DNA of 64,000 nucleotides from Chloroflexota bacterium (GCA_016190445.1 JACPQL010000051.1:102505-166504), one strand, 5' to 3'; counted from the stretch's first letter, positions 16,935 to 25,515 are shown. Numbers and translations: made by a program. Notes: generated from the letters alone by a model not told the origin.

Positions 16935-18710
16935 TCACAGAGGCAGGCTGTGCTCGGTCCGCGCAATGATCTCGTCCTGCACCTCGGGACTCAGGTTCAC
17001 GAAGTAGGCGCTGTAGCCGCCCACCCTGACCACCAGATCCCGGTACTGCTCAGGGTTCCGCTTTGCCTCTCTCAGCAGCCCAGCATCAAGAACATTGAAC
17101 TGGATGTATGTCCCCCCAGCCCGAAAGTAGCTTGTGACAACGTCAATCAGCTTTTCCCGGGTCTCCTTCGACGCCACCAGGGCTCCGGGAAGCTTCACAT
17201 TGAGAATGCCAAACATCGAATCGTCCTTGAAGTCGGCTTTCAAGGCAGAGCCAAGGAGGGCCGTCAGGCCTTTGCTATCCATTCCCTGCATGGGCGAAAG
17301 GGAGCCGTCTGCCAGAGGCTGACCGGCTTTACGCCCATTGGGGAGAGCGGCCAGGCGCTTTCCCGCGAAATAGTGCCACGCCTGCCCGTTGCGGTTTATA
17401 GCGTACGGGAAGCCGAAGATGTTCCTCTCTGACTGGATTACGCCGCCGGTGAACCTGGCCACCTCACGGACCATCAGGTCAGCCTCGTCCTGGTCATTGC
17501 CATATTTGGGTGCCGCCAGGCATGCCCTTCGCACTACCTCCCCGGACGTCCCCTTGAAGTCCGAGTCCAAGGCCACCAGGAGTTCATCCATGCTGACCGT
17601 CTTGTCCTCGTACACCAATCTCTTGATAGCAAACAGAGAGTCGGCGGCTGGAATGATACCCCGGTCTTTTCTGAGCGTCAGGCGATAGTCTGACAGTCCG
17701 CCACTGGTGAAGTCCATGCCTCTCTCCAGACAGCCCGGCAGGAGCGCGGATGCAAGGGGCTGAGGGTAGTGTTCCGCTTTCACCTGGTCCACCAGCCGGT
17801 CGTACCACATTTGCCTTCGGAACACATGCTCCACCTGCTTTTTGAACGCGCCGTAGAAGTCATCAAAGGCCTGGAAGCTCCGGGGGTCCCCCGTGTCGCA
17901 ACCGATGCGCTTGCCAGTCTTGGAAGCCACCCCGTTGTGCAGGGCCAGGTCAACGCACAACGGGACATTGAGGTAGTCGGTGGCAAGGCTGGTGCACTGG
18001 TCGGACGGCATGGCCTGCGAGCAGCCATGGCCCACCCACGCCAATGCGTTCCGTGGTGCCACCCCTCGACGGACCATGTATTCCACCGCCAGATCGCCGT
18101 TCTGGAACTGGGGGACCCCACCCCGCACGCGCAGATTCGTCTCCATCGCCTTGCGGAGAAGCCAGCGGGGCGTATCTTTGGTCCAGCGGACGACGACGTG
18201 GGGTTCTGCGTAGCCGGTAAGGCCAGCGACATGCAACAGGAGGTAGGAAAGCTCGTTGCTCACCTCCTCGCCGTCCGCGTTCGTTCCCGCCAGGCCCAGG
18301 TTTGTGAGAGGGTTCTTCTGAAAGTAGTCCCGCCAGCTTATCTCCGCAATCCACTCCAGCCGCGCGGCATACAGAAAGAAGTCGCTAAGCAAGTCGGCTG
18401 CCTCTTCCACAGAAAGCCTGCCCTCCTCCAAGTCTCTGCGGAAAAATGGGTACAGGTACTGGTCCATGGAGCCAAAGCCTGTGGGTGGGTAGTGAGGCGT
18501 TTCAAGCTTTACTGCCAGGTGGACCAGCACCACGCTCTGTAGCGCCTCTCTGAAGGTGCGGGCTGGGTTCTCCGGGACCCACTCACATACCTGCGCCATC
18601 CGCTCCAACTCCAGTCGCCGAGCGCCGTCCCGCTCTTCAGCAGCCAATTCCTTGAGACGAAGCGCGTGTCGCCTGCCAAAGCTAGCCAGCCCTTCCAGTG
18701 AAATGACCAC
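16935..18710 (-). CDS. Glycyl radical enzyme, catalytic C-terminal portion
   Basis: This frame is in the same register as 18717-19370 upstream and separated only by a TGA, so both are pieces of one ~810-residue pyruvate-formate-lyase-type enzyme. The C-terminal motif RVGGYSAYF (30 residues before the end) carries the glycyl radical site, and VGHGCSQAMPSDQC at residue ~230 of this part carries the thiyl Cys. The residue two after that Cys is Gln, not the Glu of GCVE-type dehydratases and decarboxylases, so the substrate class is unclear. The nominal start is GTG 18710, with no ribosome site of its own. The activase gene is divergent at 19434. If not read through or reinitiated, this part would be silent. 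Confidence 0.85.
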   Translation of the reverse strand: MVISLEGLASFGRRHALRLKELAAEERDGARRLELERMAQVCEWVPENPARTFREALQSVVLVHLAVKLETPHYPPTGFGSMDQYLYPFFRRDLEEGRLSVEEAADLLSDFFLYAARLEWIAEISWRDYFQKNPLTNLGLAGTNADGEEVSNELSYLLLHVAGLTGYAEPHVVVRWTKDTPRWLLRKAMETNLRVRGGVPQFQNGDLAVEYMVRRGVAPRNALAWVGHGCSQAMPSDQCTSLATDYLNVPLCVDLALHNGVASKTGKRIGCDTGDPRSFQAFDDFYGAFKKQVEHVFRRQMWYDRLVDQVKAEHYPQPLASALLPGCLERGMDFTSGGLSDYRLTLRKDRGIIPAADSLFAIKRLVYEDKTVSMDELLVALDSDFKGTSGEVVRRACLAAPKYGNDQDEADLMVREVARFTGGVIQSERNIFGFPYAINRNGQAWHYFAGKRLAALPNGRKAGQPLADGSLSPMQGMDSKGLTALLGSALKADFKDDSMFGILNVKLPGALVASKETREKLIDVVTSYFRAGGTYIQFNVLDAGLLREAKRNPEQYRDLVVRVGGYSAYFVNLSPEVQDEIIARTEHSLPL

Positions 18711-18716
18711 AGCTTG

Positions 18717-19370
18717 TCAGAAATGCAGCTTTCCGAAATCGTGGTCCCGATTGGCCATCCACTGTTGCTGTCGCTCCTGCGCCTCCCGGATAAGGCTACG
18801 GACACCTCTACTGACCACCGCATCGAACATGAGGCAGCCCGAAAGCTGAGCCTTGAAGTCGTAGCGGGGCACACCCGCCTCAGAAAGGTCATCGTACCAG
18901 CTTCCCAGAACACTTCGGCCCAGCTCCCTGGCCTTGTCCACGGCGGTCCTGCCTCGCCAGAACCTACCTAGCTCCAGCAGCGTATCCCACGCCTCTGGGG
19001 TGAGCACTCCCTTCTCTACCGGCCCACCCAGCGTCATCTTTCCCCGGTCTTCTTCAATCAACGGGCCCAGAAAGCAACCGTCGAAATCAACCTGCGGATA
19101 GCAGCCTCGGAGATACTGGGTCTCGCTCCCCACCAGAAGCTGCCCTGGGAAGACGGTGACGGGGACCCCTTCCAGCACCTTTTTCACCAGCTTGGCCCGC
19201 CTCAATACCACGGGCTCTCCCTCAGTCTCCTTCCACGACTCGGTAGCCAGGACGGCACGCTCTACCGCTATTCCGGGGGTGGCACTGTGGAACCGCTGCT
19301 TCAACGCTTTGGCCCGCTCGCTAAGCTCGGTCCGGTCAATCCTCTCCAGCAGCACCGTCTCTATCCCCAT
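18717..19370 (-). CDS. Glycyl radical enzyme, N-terminal portion ending at an in-frame TGA
   Basis: ATG 19370 with AGGAGGGTGAG upstream starts the pyruvate-formate-lyase-like N-terminal region: RIDRTELSERAKALKQRF, the ATESWKETEGEP segment typical of the family, KVLEGVPVTVFPGQLLVG, and DFDGCFLGPLIEEDRGKM. It stops at TGA 18717-18719 after GKLHF. Translation beyond it continues in frame as QAVVISLEGLASFGRRHA, the next conserved helix of the family, where an aromatic residue often fills the TGA position. A TGG-to-TGA (or similar) change, a sequencing error, or recoding would each explain it. Alone, this 217-residue piece has no catalytic residues. Confidence 0.8.
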   Translation of the reverse strand: MGIETVLLERIDRTELSERAKALKQRFHSATPGIAVERAVLATESWKETEGEPVVLRRAKLVKKVLEGVPVTVFPGQLLVGSETQYLRGCYPQVDFDGCFLGPLIEEDRGKMTLGGPVEKGVLTPEAWDTLLELGRFWRGRTAVDKARELGRSVLGSWYDDLSEAGVPRYDFKAQLSGCLMFDAVVSRGVRSLIREAQERQQQWMANRDHDFGKLHF

Positions 19371-19433
19371 CGCTCACCCTCCTTGTCGCCGGGTGGCCCG
19401 CAACCTAGAATGCGATGATGCCATGAGGAGTGC

Positions 19434-20384
19434 ATGATGCGCAACCACCGTTCTGAGGAAGCGGGAGAGGCGAAGGGCGTCGTCTTTGACGTTCAGCGCT
19501 TCTCCCTTCACGACGGGCCGGGTGTAAGGACCGTGGTGTTCCTCAAAGGATGTCCGCTGCGCTGCCGGTGGTGTGCCAACCCCGAGTCAATCCGTCCGGC
19601 CCTGGAACTGGGCTTCCTCACCTCCCGCTGTGACCAGTGCGGGAGGTGCGCAGGAGCATGCCCCAAGGGGGCCATCGCGCTGGATGCGGGGGGTATCCCG
19701 CACATAGACCGGGCCCACTGTACAGGTTGTGGGGACTGCACCAGAGTATGCTTCCCCAAGGCCCTCGTCGTCTACGGCGCGGAGAAAACTGCCCAGGAGG
19801 TATTCGAGGAGGTGCGGCGGGACCGCATATTCTTTGGCGGCTCGGGCGGCGGAGTAACCGTTTCCGGCGGCGAGCCGCTGCGACAAGCGTCTTTTGTGGT
19901 GGCCCTGCTTGAACTGTGCCGCGCCGCCGGCATTCACACCTGCATAGAAACATCGGGTTTTGCCCGCAGACACGTGCTACAGAAGGTCCTGCAATCAACG
20001 GACTACGTGCTTTTTGACCTCAAGCATCTGGACTCGGCAATGCATCGAAGGTCCACTGGGGTGCCAAACACACTAATACTCCAAAACGCAGAGCTCGTGG
20101 TGAAGCAAGGGGTGCCCGTCCTGTTCCGTTCTCCACTGATACCTACCGTGAATGACACTCTGGAAAACATCGAGATGACTGCCCGCTTCCTGAGGTCCCT
20201 GCTGGGCGATCAGGCCGCCATTGAGCTTCTCCCATACCATCGCATGGGCATGGCGAAGTACGAGGCGCTGGCCAGACCCTATCTCCTGAAGGGACTGCAA
20301 CCGCTGTTGCCCACCTCTCTTCATGTGAAATCTGTTCAAGCTGCGTACGAGGAGAGAGGCGTACGATGCAGCATTAGCCTCTGA
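19434..20384 (+). CDS. Glycyl radical enzyme activating enzyme (radical SAM)
   Basis: This enzyme uses SAM and a [4Fe-4S] cluster to abstract the glycine hydrogen of its partner enzyme. The radical SAM motif is GCPLRCRWCANPE (CX3CX2C) near residue 40. Two further clusters are predicted in the insert CDQCGRCAGACPKGA and CTGCGDCTRVCFPKA. GGGVTVSGGEPL is the SAM-binding glycine motif. The architecture matches activases with a ferredoxin-like insert, as for dehydratase and decarboxylase glycyl radical enzymes, rather than plain PflA. It starts at ATG 19434 (or 19437) behind GAGGAG and is divergent from its presumed partner, the 63-base gap holding both promoters. Confidence 0.93.
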   Translation: MMRNHRSEEAGEAKGVVFDVQRFSLHDGPGVRTVVFLKGCPLRCRWCANPESIRPALELGFLTSRCDQCGRCAGACPKGAIALDAGGIPHIDRAHCTGCGDCTRVCFPKALVVYGAEKTAQEVFEEVRRDRIFFGGSGGGVTVSGGEPLRQASFVVALLELCRAAGIHTCIETSGFARRHVLQKVLQSTDYVLFDLKHLDSAMHRRSTGVPNTLILQNAELVVKQGVPVLFRSPLIPTVNDTLENIEMTARFLRSLLGDQAAIELLPYHRMGMAKYEALARPYLLKGLQPLLPTSLHVKSVQAAYEERGVRCSISL

Positions 20385-20466
20385 GCTGGGCTACAATGGA
20401 ACGAAGCAGCAGCGGCGCGGGCCGCTGTGGCCCGGGATGTAGCCTGATGGCATTGGAGGATAGGCC

Positions 20467-22110
20467 ATGCCCCGCATGACCGGGGGACAGGCGGCGGTTC
20501 ACGCTCTCCGCCGTGAGGGGGTGGAGGTGGTCTTCGCCCTGCCGGGCGTCCAGATCATGCAGCTCTTCGATGCCTTTCACGGCCAGCGGGACATCCGCCT
20601 GGTGACGGTGCGCCACGAACAGGCCACCACCCACATGGCCGACGGCTACGCCCGGGTGAGCGGTAAGCCAGGGGTGGCGCTGGTGGTCCCAGGCCCAGGA
20701 GTGCTCAACGCAGCCACGGGCCTGGGCACCGCCTATGCCTCCTCGTCACCGGTGCTGCTGCTGGCAGGCCAGGTGGAGAGCCATGCCATCGGCAGTGACA
20801 CCGGCGCCCTTCACGAGGTGAACGACCAGCTCGACGTGGTGCGCCCTCTGACCAAGTGGTGCCGCCGGGTGCTGCGGGTGGCCGATATCCCCGCCGCCAT
20901 CCACGAGGCCTTTCGCCAGATGAACACCGGGCGTCCCCGCCCCACGGAGGTGGAGATACCTCCCGACGTGCTGGCGGCCACCGGCGACGTGGACTTCCCC
21001 GAACCCGCCCCCGAAACACCTCGCGCTCCTGACCCCGGCGCCGTGGAGCGCGCCGCGGCACTGCTCCGCCAGGCGCGCAGGCCCCTTATCTGGGCTGGGG
21101 GTGGCGCCGTCATCTCGGGCTGCTCAGAAGAGCTGGCGGCCCTGGCCGATGTGCTGGGAGCGCCCGTGGCCACCACGCCTGAGGGCAAGGGGGCCATCCC
21201 CGAGGACCACCCCCACTCCCTGGGCACCAACTACTATGGCCACGGCGCCGCCGCTTTGGCCATGCCCTCCGCCGACGTGGTCCTGGCAGTGGGGACCCGG
21301 CTGACGGGCATCATGCGCGGCACCACTGCGCTGCGCCCACCCCACCAGCTCATTCACATTGACGTGGATGGCACAGTGCCCGGCAAGGTCTACCCCGCGG
21401 AGGTGGCGGTCCATTCCGACGCCCGCCTGGCCCTCCAGGCGCTGCTGGACGCCTTGGGCCCAAAGATGGGAAAGCCTCGCTGGCATCTGGAAGAGGTTGA
21501 GAAGATGCGCCAGGAGGCGCGCCGGTGGGTACAGGAGCAGGCGCCGCTACAACTAGAGGTCATAAACACCATCCAGCGGGAGCTGCCTCAGGACGCCGTG
21601 CTGGTCAGCGGCGTCACCAACGTGGGCTACTGGTGCAACCTGGCGTACCCGGTGACCAGGCCCCGCACCTACTTCACCTCCTCCTACTTCGCCACCCTGG
21701 GGTACGCCTTCCCCCTCTCGCTGGGCGCCAAGATAGCCACAGGGCCAGACCGGCCCGTGGTCTGCCTCTCGGGGGATGGCGGCTTCCTGTACGGGGCCTC
21801 GGAGCTGGCCACGGCGGTGCAGTTTGGAATCAACGTGGTGGCCATCGTCTTTGCCGACGGCGCCTTCGGCGCATCCTTGAACGACCAGCGGACCCGCTAT
21901 GGTGGCCGGGAGGTGGGAACGCGGCTCCACAATCCGGACCTGGTCCGGCTGGCCGAGGCCTTCGGCGCCCGCGGCATCCGGTGCTCCGGCCCTGACGGGG
22001 TGGGCAAAGCCCTCCGGCAGGCCCTGGATGGCGGGCGCCCCACACTGATCGAGGTACCCATGCCCACGCTGGCGCCACCCTTCCAGATCCCACCCAGGAG
22101 CTTGTCGTAG
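20467..22110 (+). CDS. Thiamine pyrophosphate-dependent enzyme, acetolactate synthase-like
   Basis: The 547 residues have the three domains of the acetolactate synthase/pyruvate decarboxylase superfamily. The N-terminal catalytic domain has the conserved Glu in VRHEQATTHMADGYAR, with VVPGPGVLNAATGLGTAY. The middle domain has RPLIWAGGGAV and ends with GKVYPAEVAVHSDARLAL. The C-terminal TPP domain has LSGDGGFLYGASELATAV to VFADGAFG. Whether it makes acetolactate, decarboxylates a 2-oxoacid or acts as a carboligase cannot be decided; no small regulatory subunit (ilvN) is nearby. Start ATG 20467 follows GGAGGATAGGCC. sppA follows after 12 bases. Confidence 0.88.
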   Translation: MPRMTGGQAAVHALRREGVEVVFALPGVQIMQLFDAFHGQRDIRLVTVRHEQATTHMADGYARVSGKPGVALVVPGPGVLNAATGLGTAYASSSPVLLLAGQVESHAIGSDTGALHEVNDQLDVVRPLTKWCRRVLRVADIPAAIHEAFRQMNTGRPRPTEVEIPPDVLAATGDVDFPEPAPETPRAPDPGAVERAAALLRQARRPLIWAGGGAVISGCSEELAALADVLGAPVATTPEGKGAIPEDHPHSLGTNYYGHGAAALAMPSADVVLAVGTRLTGIMRGTTALRPPHQLIHIDVDGTVPGKVYPAEVAVHSDARLALQALLDALGPKMGKPRWHLEEVEKMRQEARRWVQEQAPLQLEVINTIQRELPQDAVLVSGVTNVGYWCNLAYPVTRPRTYFTSSYFATLGYAFPLSLGAKIATGPDRPVVCLSGDGGFLYGASELATAVQFGINVVAIVFADGAFGASLNDQRTRYGGREVGTRLHNPDLVRLAEAFGARGIRCSGPDGVGKALRQALDGGRPTLIEVPMPTLAPPFQIPPRSLS

Positions 22111-22122
22111 GGAGGTGCGTCT

Positions 22123-22917
22123 ATGCGGCTGCTTCCACTGCCCCGACGGGGGCGCATCGGCCTCGTGGAACTGCACGGTGTCATAGACGGCAGGCTCAAG
22201 ACAACCCGGATCATCCCGCTGCTGGCGGCCCTACGGCGGCAGAGGTACATCAAGGCAGTAGTCCTTGACATAGACTCGCCCGGCGGCGGGGCCACGGCCT
22301 CGGAGTACCTGCACATGTCCGTGAGCAAGCTCGCCGCGGAGAAACACGTGGTGGCCTTTATCCGCGGCACGGGCGCCTCCGGCGCATACATGGCGGCCTG
22401 TGGAGCGCAGCGCATAGTGGCCACGCCGGGCAGCATAGTGGGCTCCATAGGAGTCATATCCCTGCGACCGGTGGCCGCCACCCTTCTCCAGCGGGTCGGC
22501 ATCGAGTTCAGCGTGCAGAAGAGTGGGCGCCTCAAGGACATGGGCACCTTCTACCGTCCGCCCACTGAGGAGGAGCAGCGCAAGTTGCAGGAGCTGGTGG
22601 GCGACTTCTATCGCTCCTTCCTGGACATCGTGGCCCAGGGGCGGAAGATGGAGCGGGAGCGGGTGGCAGCCTACGCCACGGGTGAGGTCTTCACAGGCCG
22701 GCGCGCCCTGGAGCTGGGCTTGGTGGACGAGCTGGGGGACCTGGAGCGCGCCATTGACCTCGCAGCGGAGCTCTCTGGGGCGCCGCGACGGGTGGTACTG
22801 GTGCAGCCCCGGGTGCCTCTGCGGGAGCGACTGCTGAGAGGAATGGGCAGCGCCATGGTTGAGTCGGCGCTGGATTCCCTGGAGGAGCACCTGGCCTTCC
22901 GGCTGGACCTGCGGTAG
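22123..22917 (+). CDS. sppA: Signal peptide peptidase SppA-type serine protease (S49)
   Basis: S49 proteases degrade cleaved signal peptides and membrane fragments using a Ser-Lys dyad. IDSPGGGATASEYLH and FIRGTGASGAYMAAC include the nucleophile Ser, GSIVGSIGVIS follows, and the general-base Lys is in KSGRLKDMGTFYRPPTEEE. The 264 residues are a single S49 domain. There is no clear N-terminal membrane anchor, unlike most bacterial SppA, so it may be peripheral. Start ATG 22123 follows GGAGG. It probably shares a transcript with the TPP enzyme. Confidence 0.9.
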   Translation: MRLLPLPRRGRIGLVELHGVIDGRLKTTRIIPLLAALRRQRYIKAVVLDIDSPGGGATASEYLHMSVSKLAAEKHVVAFIRGTGASGAYMAACGAQRIVATPGSIVGSIGVISLRPVAATLLQRVGIEFSVQKSGRLKDMGTFYRPPTEEEQRKLQELVGDFYRSFLDIVAQGRKMERERVAAYATGEVFTGRRALELGLVDELGDLERAIDLAAELSGAPRRVVLVQPRVPLRERLLRGMGSAMVESALDSLEEHLAFRLDLR

Positions 22918-22933
22918 CGCCTCCCCTGAAATG

Positions 22934-23008
22934 GCCCGCTCGCCCTTCGACAGGCTCAGGGTGAGCGGGCTAATACAACGCTCATGGCCAGCCCGTCGAA
23001 CCATGAGC
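22934..23008. repeat. Tandem pair of REP-like palindromes between convergent genes
   Basis: The first palindrome (22934-22970) is GCCCGCTC...TTCGACAGGCTCAG...GAGCGGGC. The second (22980-23008) is GCTCATGG...GTCGAA...CCATGAGC. They lie between the 3' ends of sppA and mazG and could act as a bidirectional terminator. Confidence 0.75.
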
Positions 23009-23050
23009 CATTTTCATCCGCGGTGGAGAGCCCAAAAGGTTCATGGGCAA

Positions 23051-23839
23051 CTATCCCACCGCCCTCTTCGCCTCCTGCCACAGCGCCTCTTTCCCTTCCA
23101 TAGGCATCCCCGCGAAGTCTAATCCCCGTTCCCGGCAGAGGCGCTCCATGTGGGTGAACCTCCGGTAGAAGCGGCGGTTCGCCCCCCGGAGCGCGTCCTC
23201 CGCGTGAATCTCCATCCAGCGCGCGGCATTGACCACCGAGAACAGGAGGTCGCCAAGCTCCTGCTCCCGCTCCTCTGGCGAAGGGCTGCTCTCCAGCTCC
23301 CGCAGCTCCTCGGCCACCTTCTCCAGCACCCCTGCCATGCTCTCCCAGTCGAAGCCGGCGCGGGCCGCTCGCTCCTGGATAGCGTGGCTATAGGCCAGTG
23401 CGGGCATGGTGGTGGCCGCCCCGTCCAGTATGGAGCGCTCCCTCTCCCCCGCAAGTTCGTGCTCCTCACGCTTGATGCGGTCCCAGTTCACCTTGACTTC
23501 GGCCGAGTCGGCTACCTGAGTATCGCCGAAGACATGAGGGTGGCGGCGATGCAGCTTCTCATTGATGCCACGCACCACGTCGTGGATGTCGAAGGCACCC
23601 TCCTCGGCGCCAATCTGGGCGTGGAACACCACCTGGATCAGCAGGTCGCCCAGCTCCTCCGCAAGAGCCTTCGGGTCCCCGGATTCTATCGCCTCCAGGG
23701 CCTCGTAGACCTCCTCTAGCAGATTGGGCCGCAGCGAGGCATGGCTCTGCTCCAGGTCCCAGGGACAACCACCCTGGGGAGCCCGCAGGCGCCTCATGGT
23801 CTCCAGAAGCGAGTCAAAGGAGCCCAGGTCTTCGGTCAC
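23051..23839 (-). CDS. mazG: Nucleoside triphosphate pyrophosphohydrolase MazG
   Basis: MazG hydrolyses (d)NTPs to monophosphates and pyrophosphate, cleaning the nucleotide pool. Two tandem MazG domains are visible. The first has CPWDLEQSHASLRPNLLEEVYEALEAI and ELGDLLIQVVFHAQI (the EExxE and ExxD metal ligands). The second has EVAEELRELE and QELGDLLFSVVNAARWM. GTG 23839 is preferred since GGGGAGGA lies just upstream, giving 262 residues; GTG 23875 in the same frame is also possible. Convergent with sppA. Confidence 0.94.
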   Translation of the reverse strand: MTEDLGSFDSLLETMRRLRAPQGGCPWDLEQSHASLRPNLLEEVYEALEAIESGDPKALAEELGDLLIQVVFHAQIGAEEGAFDIHDVVRGINEKLHRRHPHVFGDTQVADSAEVKVNWDRIKREEHELAGERERSILDGAATTMPALAYSHAIQERAARAGFDWESMAGVLEKVAEELRELESSPSPEEREQELGDLLFSVVNAARWMEIHAEDALRGANRRFYRRFTHMERLCRERGLDFAGMPMEGKEALWQEAKRAVG

Positions 23840-23892
23840 AGCTTGTCCTCCCCGGCCGATTGCCGCGAGGCCCACCCCCCGCTGACAACGCT

Positions 23893-24010
23893 ATGCCCCG
23901 ATACAATCGGGGCGCCACCGGGGGATGGAAACCCCCCTAGATGCTTCGTCGGCAGAAAAATGTTGAAGGCAGATGAGTTCAACCGACTCCTCAGCATGAC
24001 AGCCCCTCCC
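23893..24010. repeat. Dispersed intergenic repeat, family B copy 2 (inverted)
   Basis: This is the reverse complement of most of 2699-2850, with the same CCCCGATTGTATCGGGG palindrome and the same TTGAAGGCAGATGAGTTCAA core but a shorter middle part. It lies between mazG and the DUF1461 gene. Confidence 0.7.
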
Positions 24011-24060
24011 CCAAGACCTATTTTCACGCCAATCTGGTAACATGCTATGATGCACAAGAG

Positions 24061-24792
24061 ATGTCCAGGATAACACGTCGGGTTGCGCTGGTGACCACCA
24101 TCGCCCTGGTGCTGGCTGTGCCGGTGTTTCTTATATCCAGCAATGTGCGCTGGGCAGCCAACAGCCTCCGCATGTACGGCTTCCTCTTCGACCGGCACCA
24201 GGTCGCCCAGGGCACGGGCATATCCCGCGATGAGCTGCTGCGTGGCTCCCGGCAGATTGTGGACTACTTCAACTCGGACCAGGAGCCACTGCGGGTCGTG
24301 GTGCAACTGGCTGGCGCCGAGCGAGAGTTGTTCGGGCCCCGCGAGGTCCAGCACATGGCCGACGTGAAGGGGCTGTTCCGCGGCGTGTACCGGGTCCAGG
24401 AGGCGTCGGGGGCGCTGCTGGTGGCGGGCACAGCCCTCCTCCTGGCAATCCATCGGCGCCGTGGCCTGAAGGTAGTCGGGAAGCTGGCGGCCATGGGCGG
24501 CGCGCTGACTGTAGCCCTCGTGGTAGTGGTGGGCCTGGGCTCGCTGGTGAGCTTCGGGCCGCTCTTCTACCTCTTCCACATAGTGAGCTTCAGCAACGAC
24601 CTCTGGCAGTTGGAGCGGACGGACTACCTGCTGCGCCTCTTCCCCCAAGGGTTCTGGCAAGACGCCACTCTCCTGATCGGCGCAGCCACCCTGGTGGAGG
24701 CACTGGCCCTGATAGCAGTAGCCTATGGAGGGCTCAGGTGGGTACGCAGGGCTACCCACCGTCGCCGAGTGGCCCAACGGGCCACCGGATAG
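24061..24792 (+). CDS. DUF1461/TIGR01906 family integral membrane protein
   Basis: The 243-residue protein has an N-terminal span (VALVTTIALVLAVPVFLIS), a ~90-residue outside loop with the conserved YGFLFDRHQV and FNSDQEPLRV pieces, and three further spans. Between the last two is the family signature LFYLFHIVSFSNDLW, followed by DYLLRLFPQGFWQDA. The function of this family is unknown. Start ATG 24061 has only a weak ribosome site; a TATGAT -10-like hexamer lies at 24046-24051, implying a very short leader. Confidence 0.88.
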   Translation: MSRITRRVALVTTIALVLAVPVFLISSNVRWAANSLRMYGFLFDRHQVAQGTGISRDELLRGSRQIVDYFNSDQEPLRVVVQLAGAERELFGPREVQHMADVKGLFRGVYRVQEASGALLVAGTALLLAIHRRRGLKVVGKLAAMGGALTVALVVVVGLGSLVSFGPLFYLFHIVSFSNDLWQLERTDYLLRLFPQGFWQDATLLIGAATLVEALALIAVAYGGLRWVRRATHRRRVAQRATG

Positions 24793-24795
24793 CTA

Positions 24796-25023
24796 TCAGG
24801 CCGCGCAGGAGGCGCACCCACCGCCGCATCCATGACCCCCACCTCCACCCATGGAGAGCTCGCCGGAGGGACCAGATCCGCTGCGCACCGAGGCGAAGAC
24901 AGAGAGCACCCGCCCCGCCATGGTCCCACAGTCAGGGCAGGGTGAACTCTCGCCCTGGCCCATCGGGCGCAGGCGCTCGAACTTGGCGTGGCAGGTGGGA
25001 CAGACATACTCGTATAGAGGCAC
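24796..25023 (-). CDS. FmdB-type zinc ribbon protein
   Basis: The 75-residue protein starts at GTG 25023, with GGAGG five bases upstream. PLYEYVCPTCHAKFERLRPM and PCPDCG supply the four Cys of the FmdB/CxxC regulatory zinc ribbon. The C-terminus is Gly-rich and ends HGCGGGCASCAA with further Cys, common in this family. The function is not established. It is convergent with the DUF1461 gene, stop to stop four bases apart. Confidence 0.85.
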   Translation of the reverse strand: MPLYEYVCPTCHAKFERLRPMGQGESSPCPDCGTMAGRVLSVFASVRSGSGPSGELSMGGGGGHGCGGGCASCAA

Positions 25024-25135
25024 GGCCTCCTCCCAATCCATCGTCTGTGGCGTCTAGCACCCATTTTAGCCATATGCTGCCCTCGGGTGCAACGGGGCAA
25101 AGCCCATGCCAGCTTGGCCGGACCCCAGGACTCCG

Positions 25136-25495
25136 TCAGCCCGTCCTGGCATACCCCGCCAGGACCTTCTCCAGCTCCGCCGATGTGGTGAAGACAGCAT
25201 CCGGCACCTGGGCACTGGTCTTCTCCACCGCCTCTCCCGTACCCTCCACAAAGACGATGGGCAGGTGGCGAGTCGCCTTGCTTGAGCGTAGATAGCTGGC
25301 GGTGACGCGCCCGTGAGAGGGTAGCCTTGTAAGGTAGATTACAACCACATCCGGCGGCGTGGCCTTTATCAGCTTGCCAGCGCGAGCGCCGTCCTCAGCC
25401 TCGAAGTCAACGGCCCACCCCCAGGAGCGAAGGGCGCTGGCGTACTCATCCGCCTCGGCTGCCTTCCAATGGATGAGGAAAACCCTCCCTTTCAT
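25136..25495 (-). CDS. Response-regulator receiver-like protein
   Basis: A 119-residue protein from ATG 25495 (TTG 25519 overlaps the upstream stop and is less likely). KGRVFLIHWKAAEADEYASAL and PDVVVIYLTRLPSHGRVTA follow the beta-alpha pattern of a receiver domain, and RHLPIVFVEGT resembles the beta-5 region. The phosphoacceptor Asp seems to be replaced (VVVIYLTRL in place of VVLLDxxMP), so it may be a pseudo-receiver. It is the last gene of the ChdC-AhbAB-DUF3052 group. No output domain is present. Confidence 0.6.
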   Translation of the reverse strand: MKGRVFLIHWKAAEADEYASALRSWGWAVDFEAEDGARAGKLIKATPPDVVVIYLTRLPSHGRVTASYLRSSKATRHLPIVFVEGTGEAVEKTSAQVPDAVFTTSAELEKVLAGYARTG

Positions 25496-25515
25496 TGCGC
25501 TGTCCAACAACCCAG

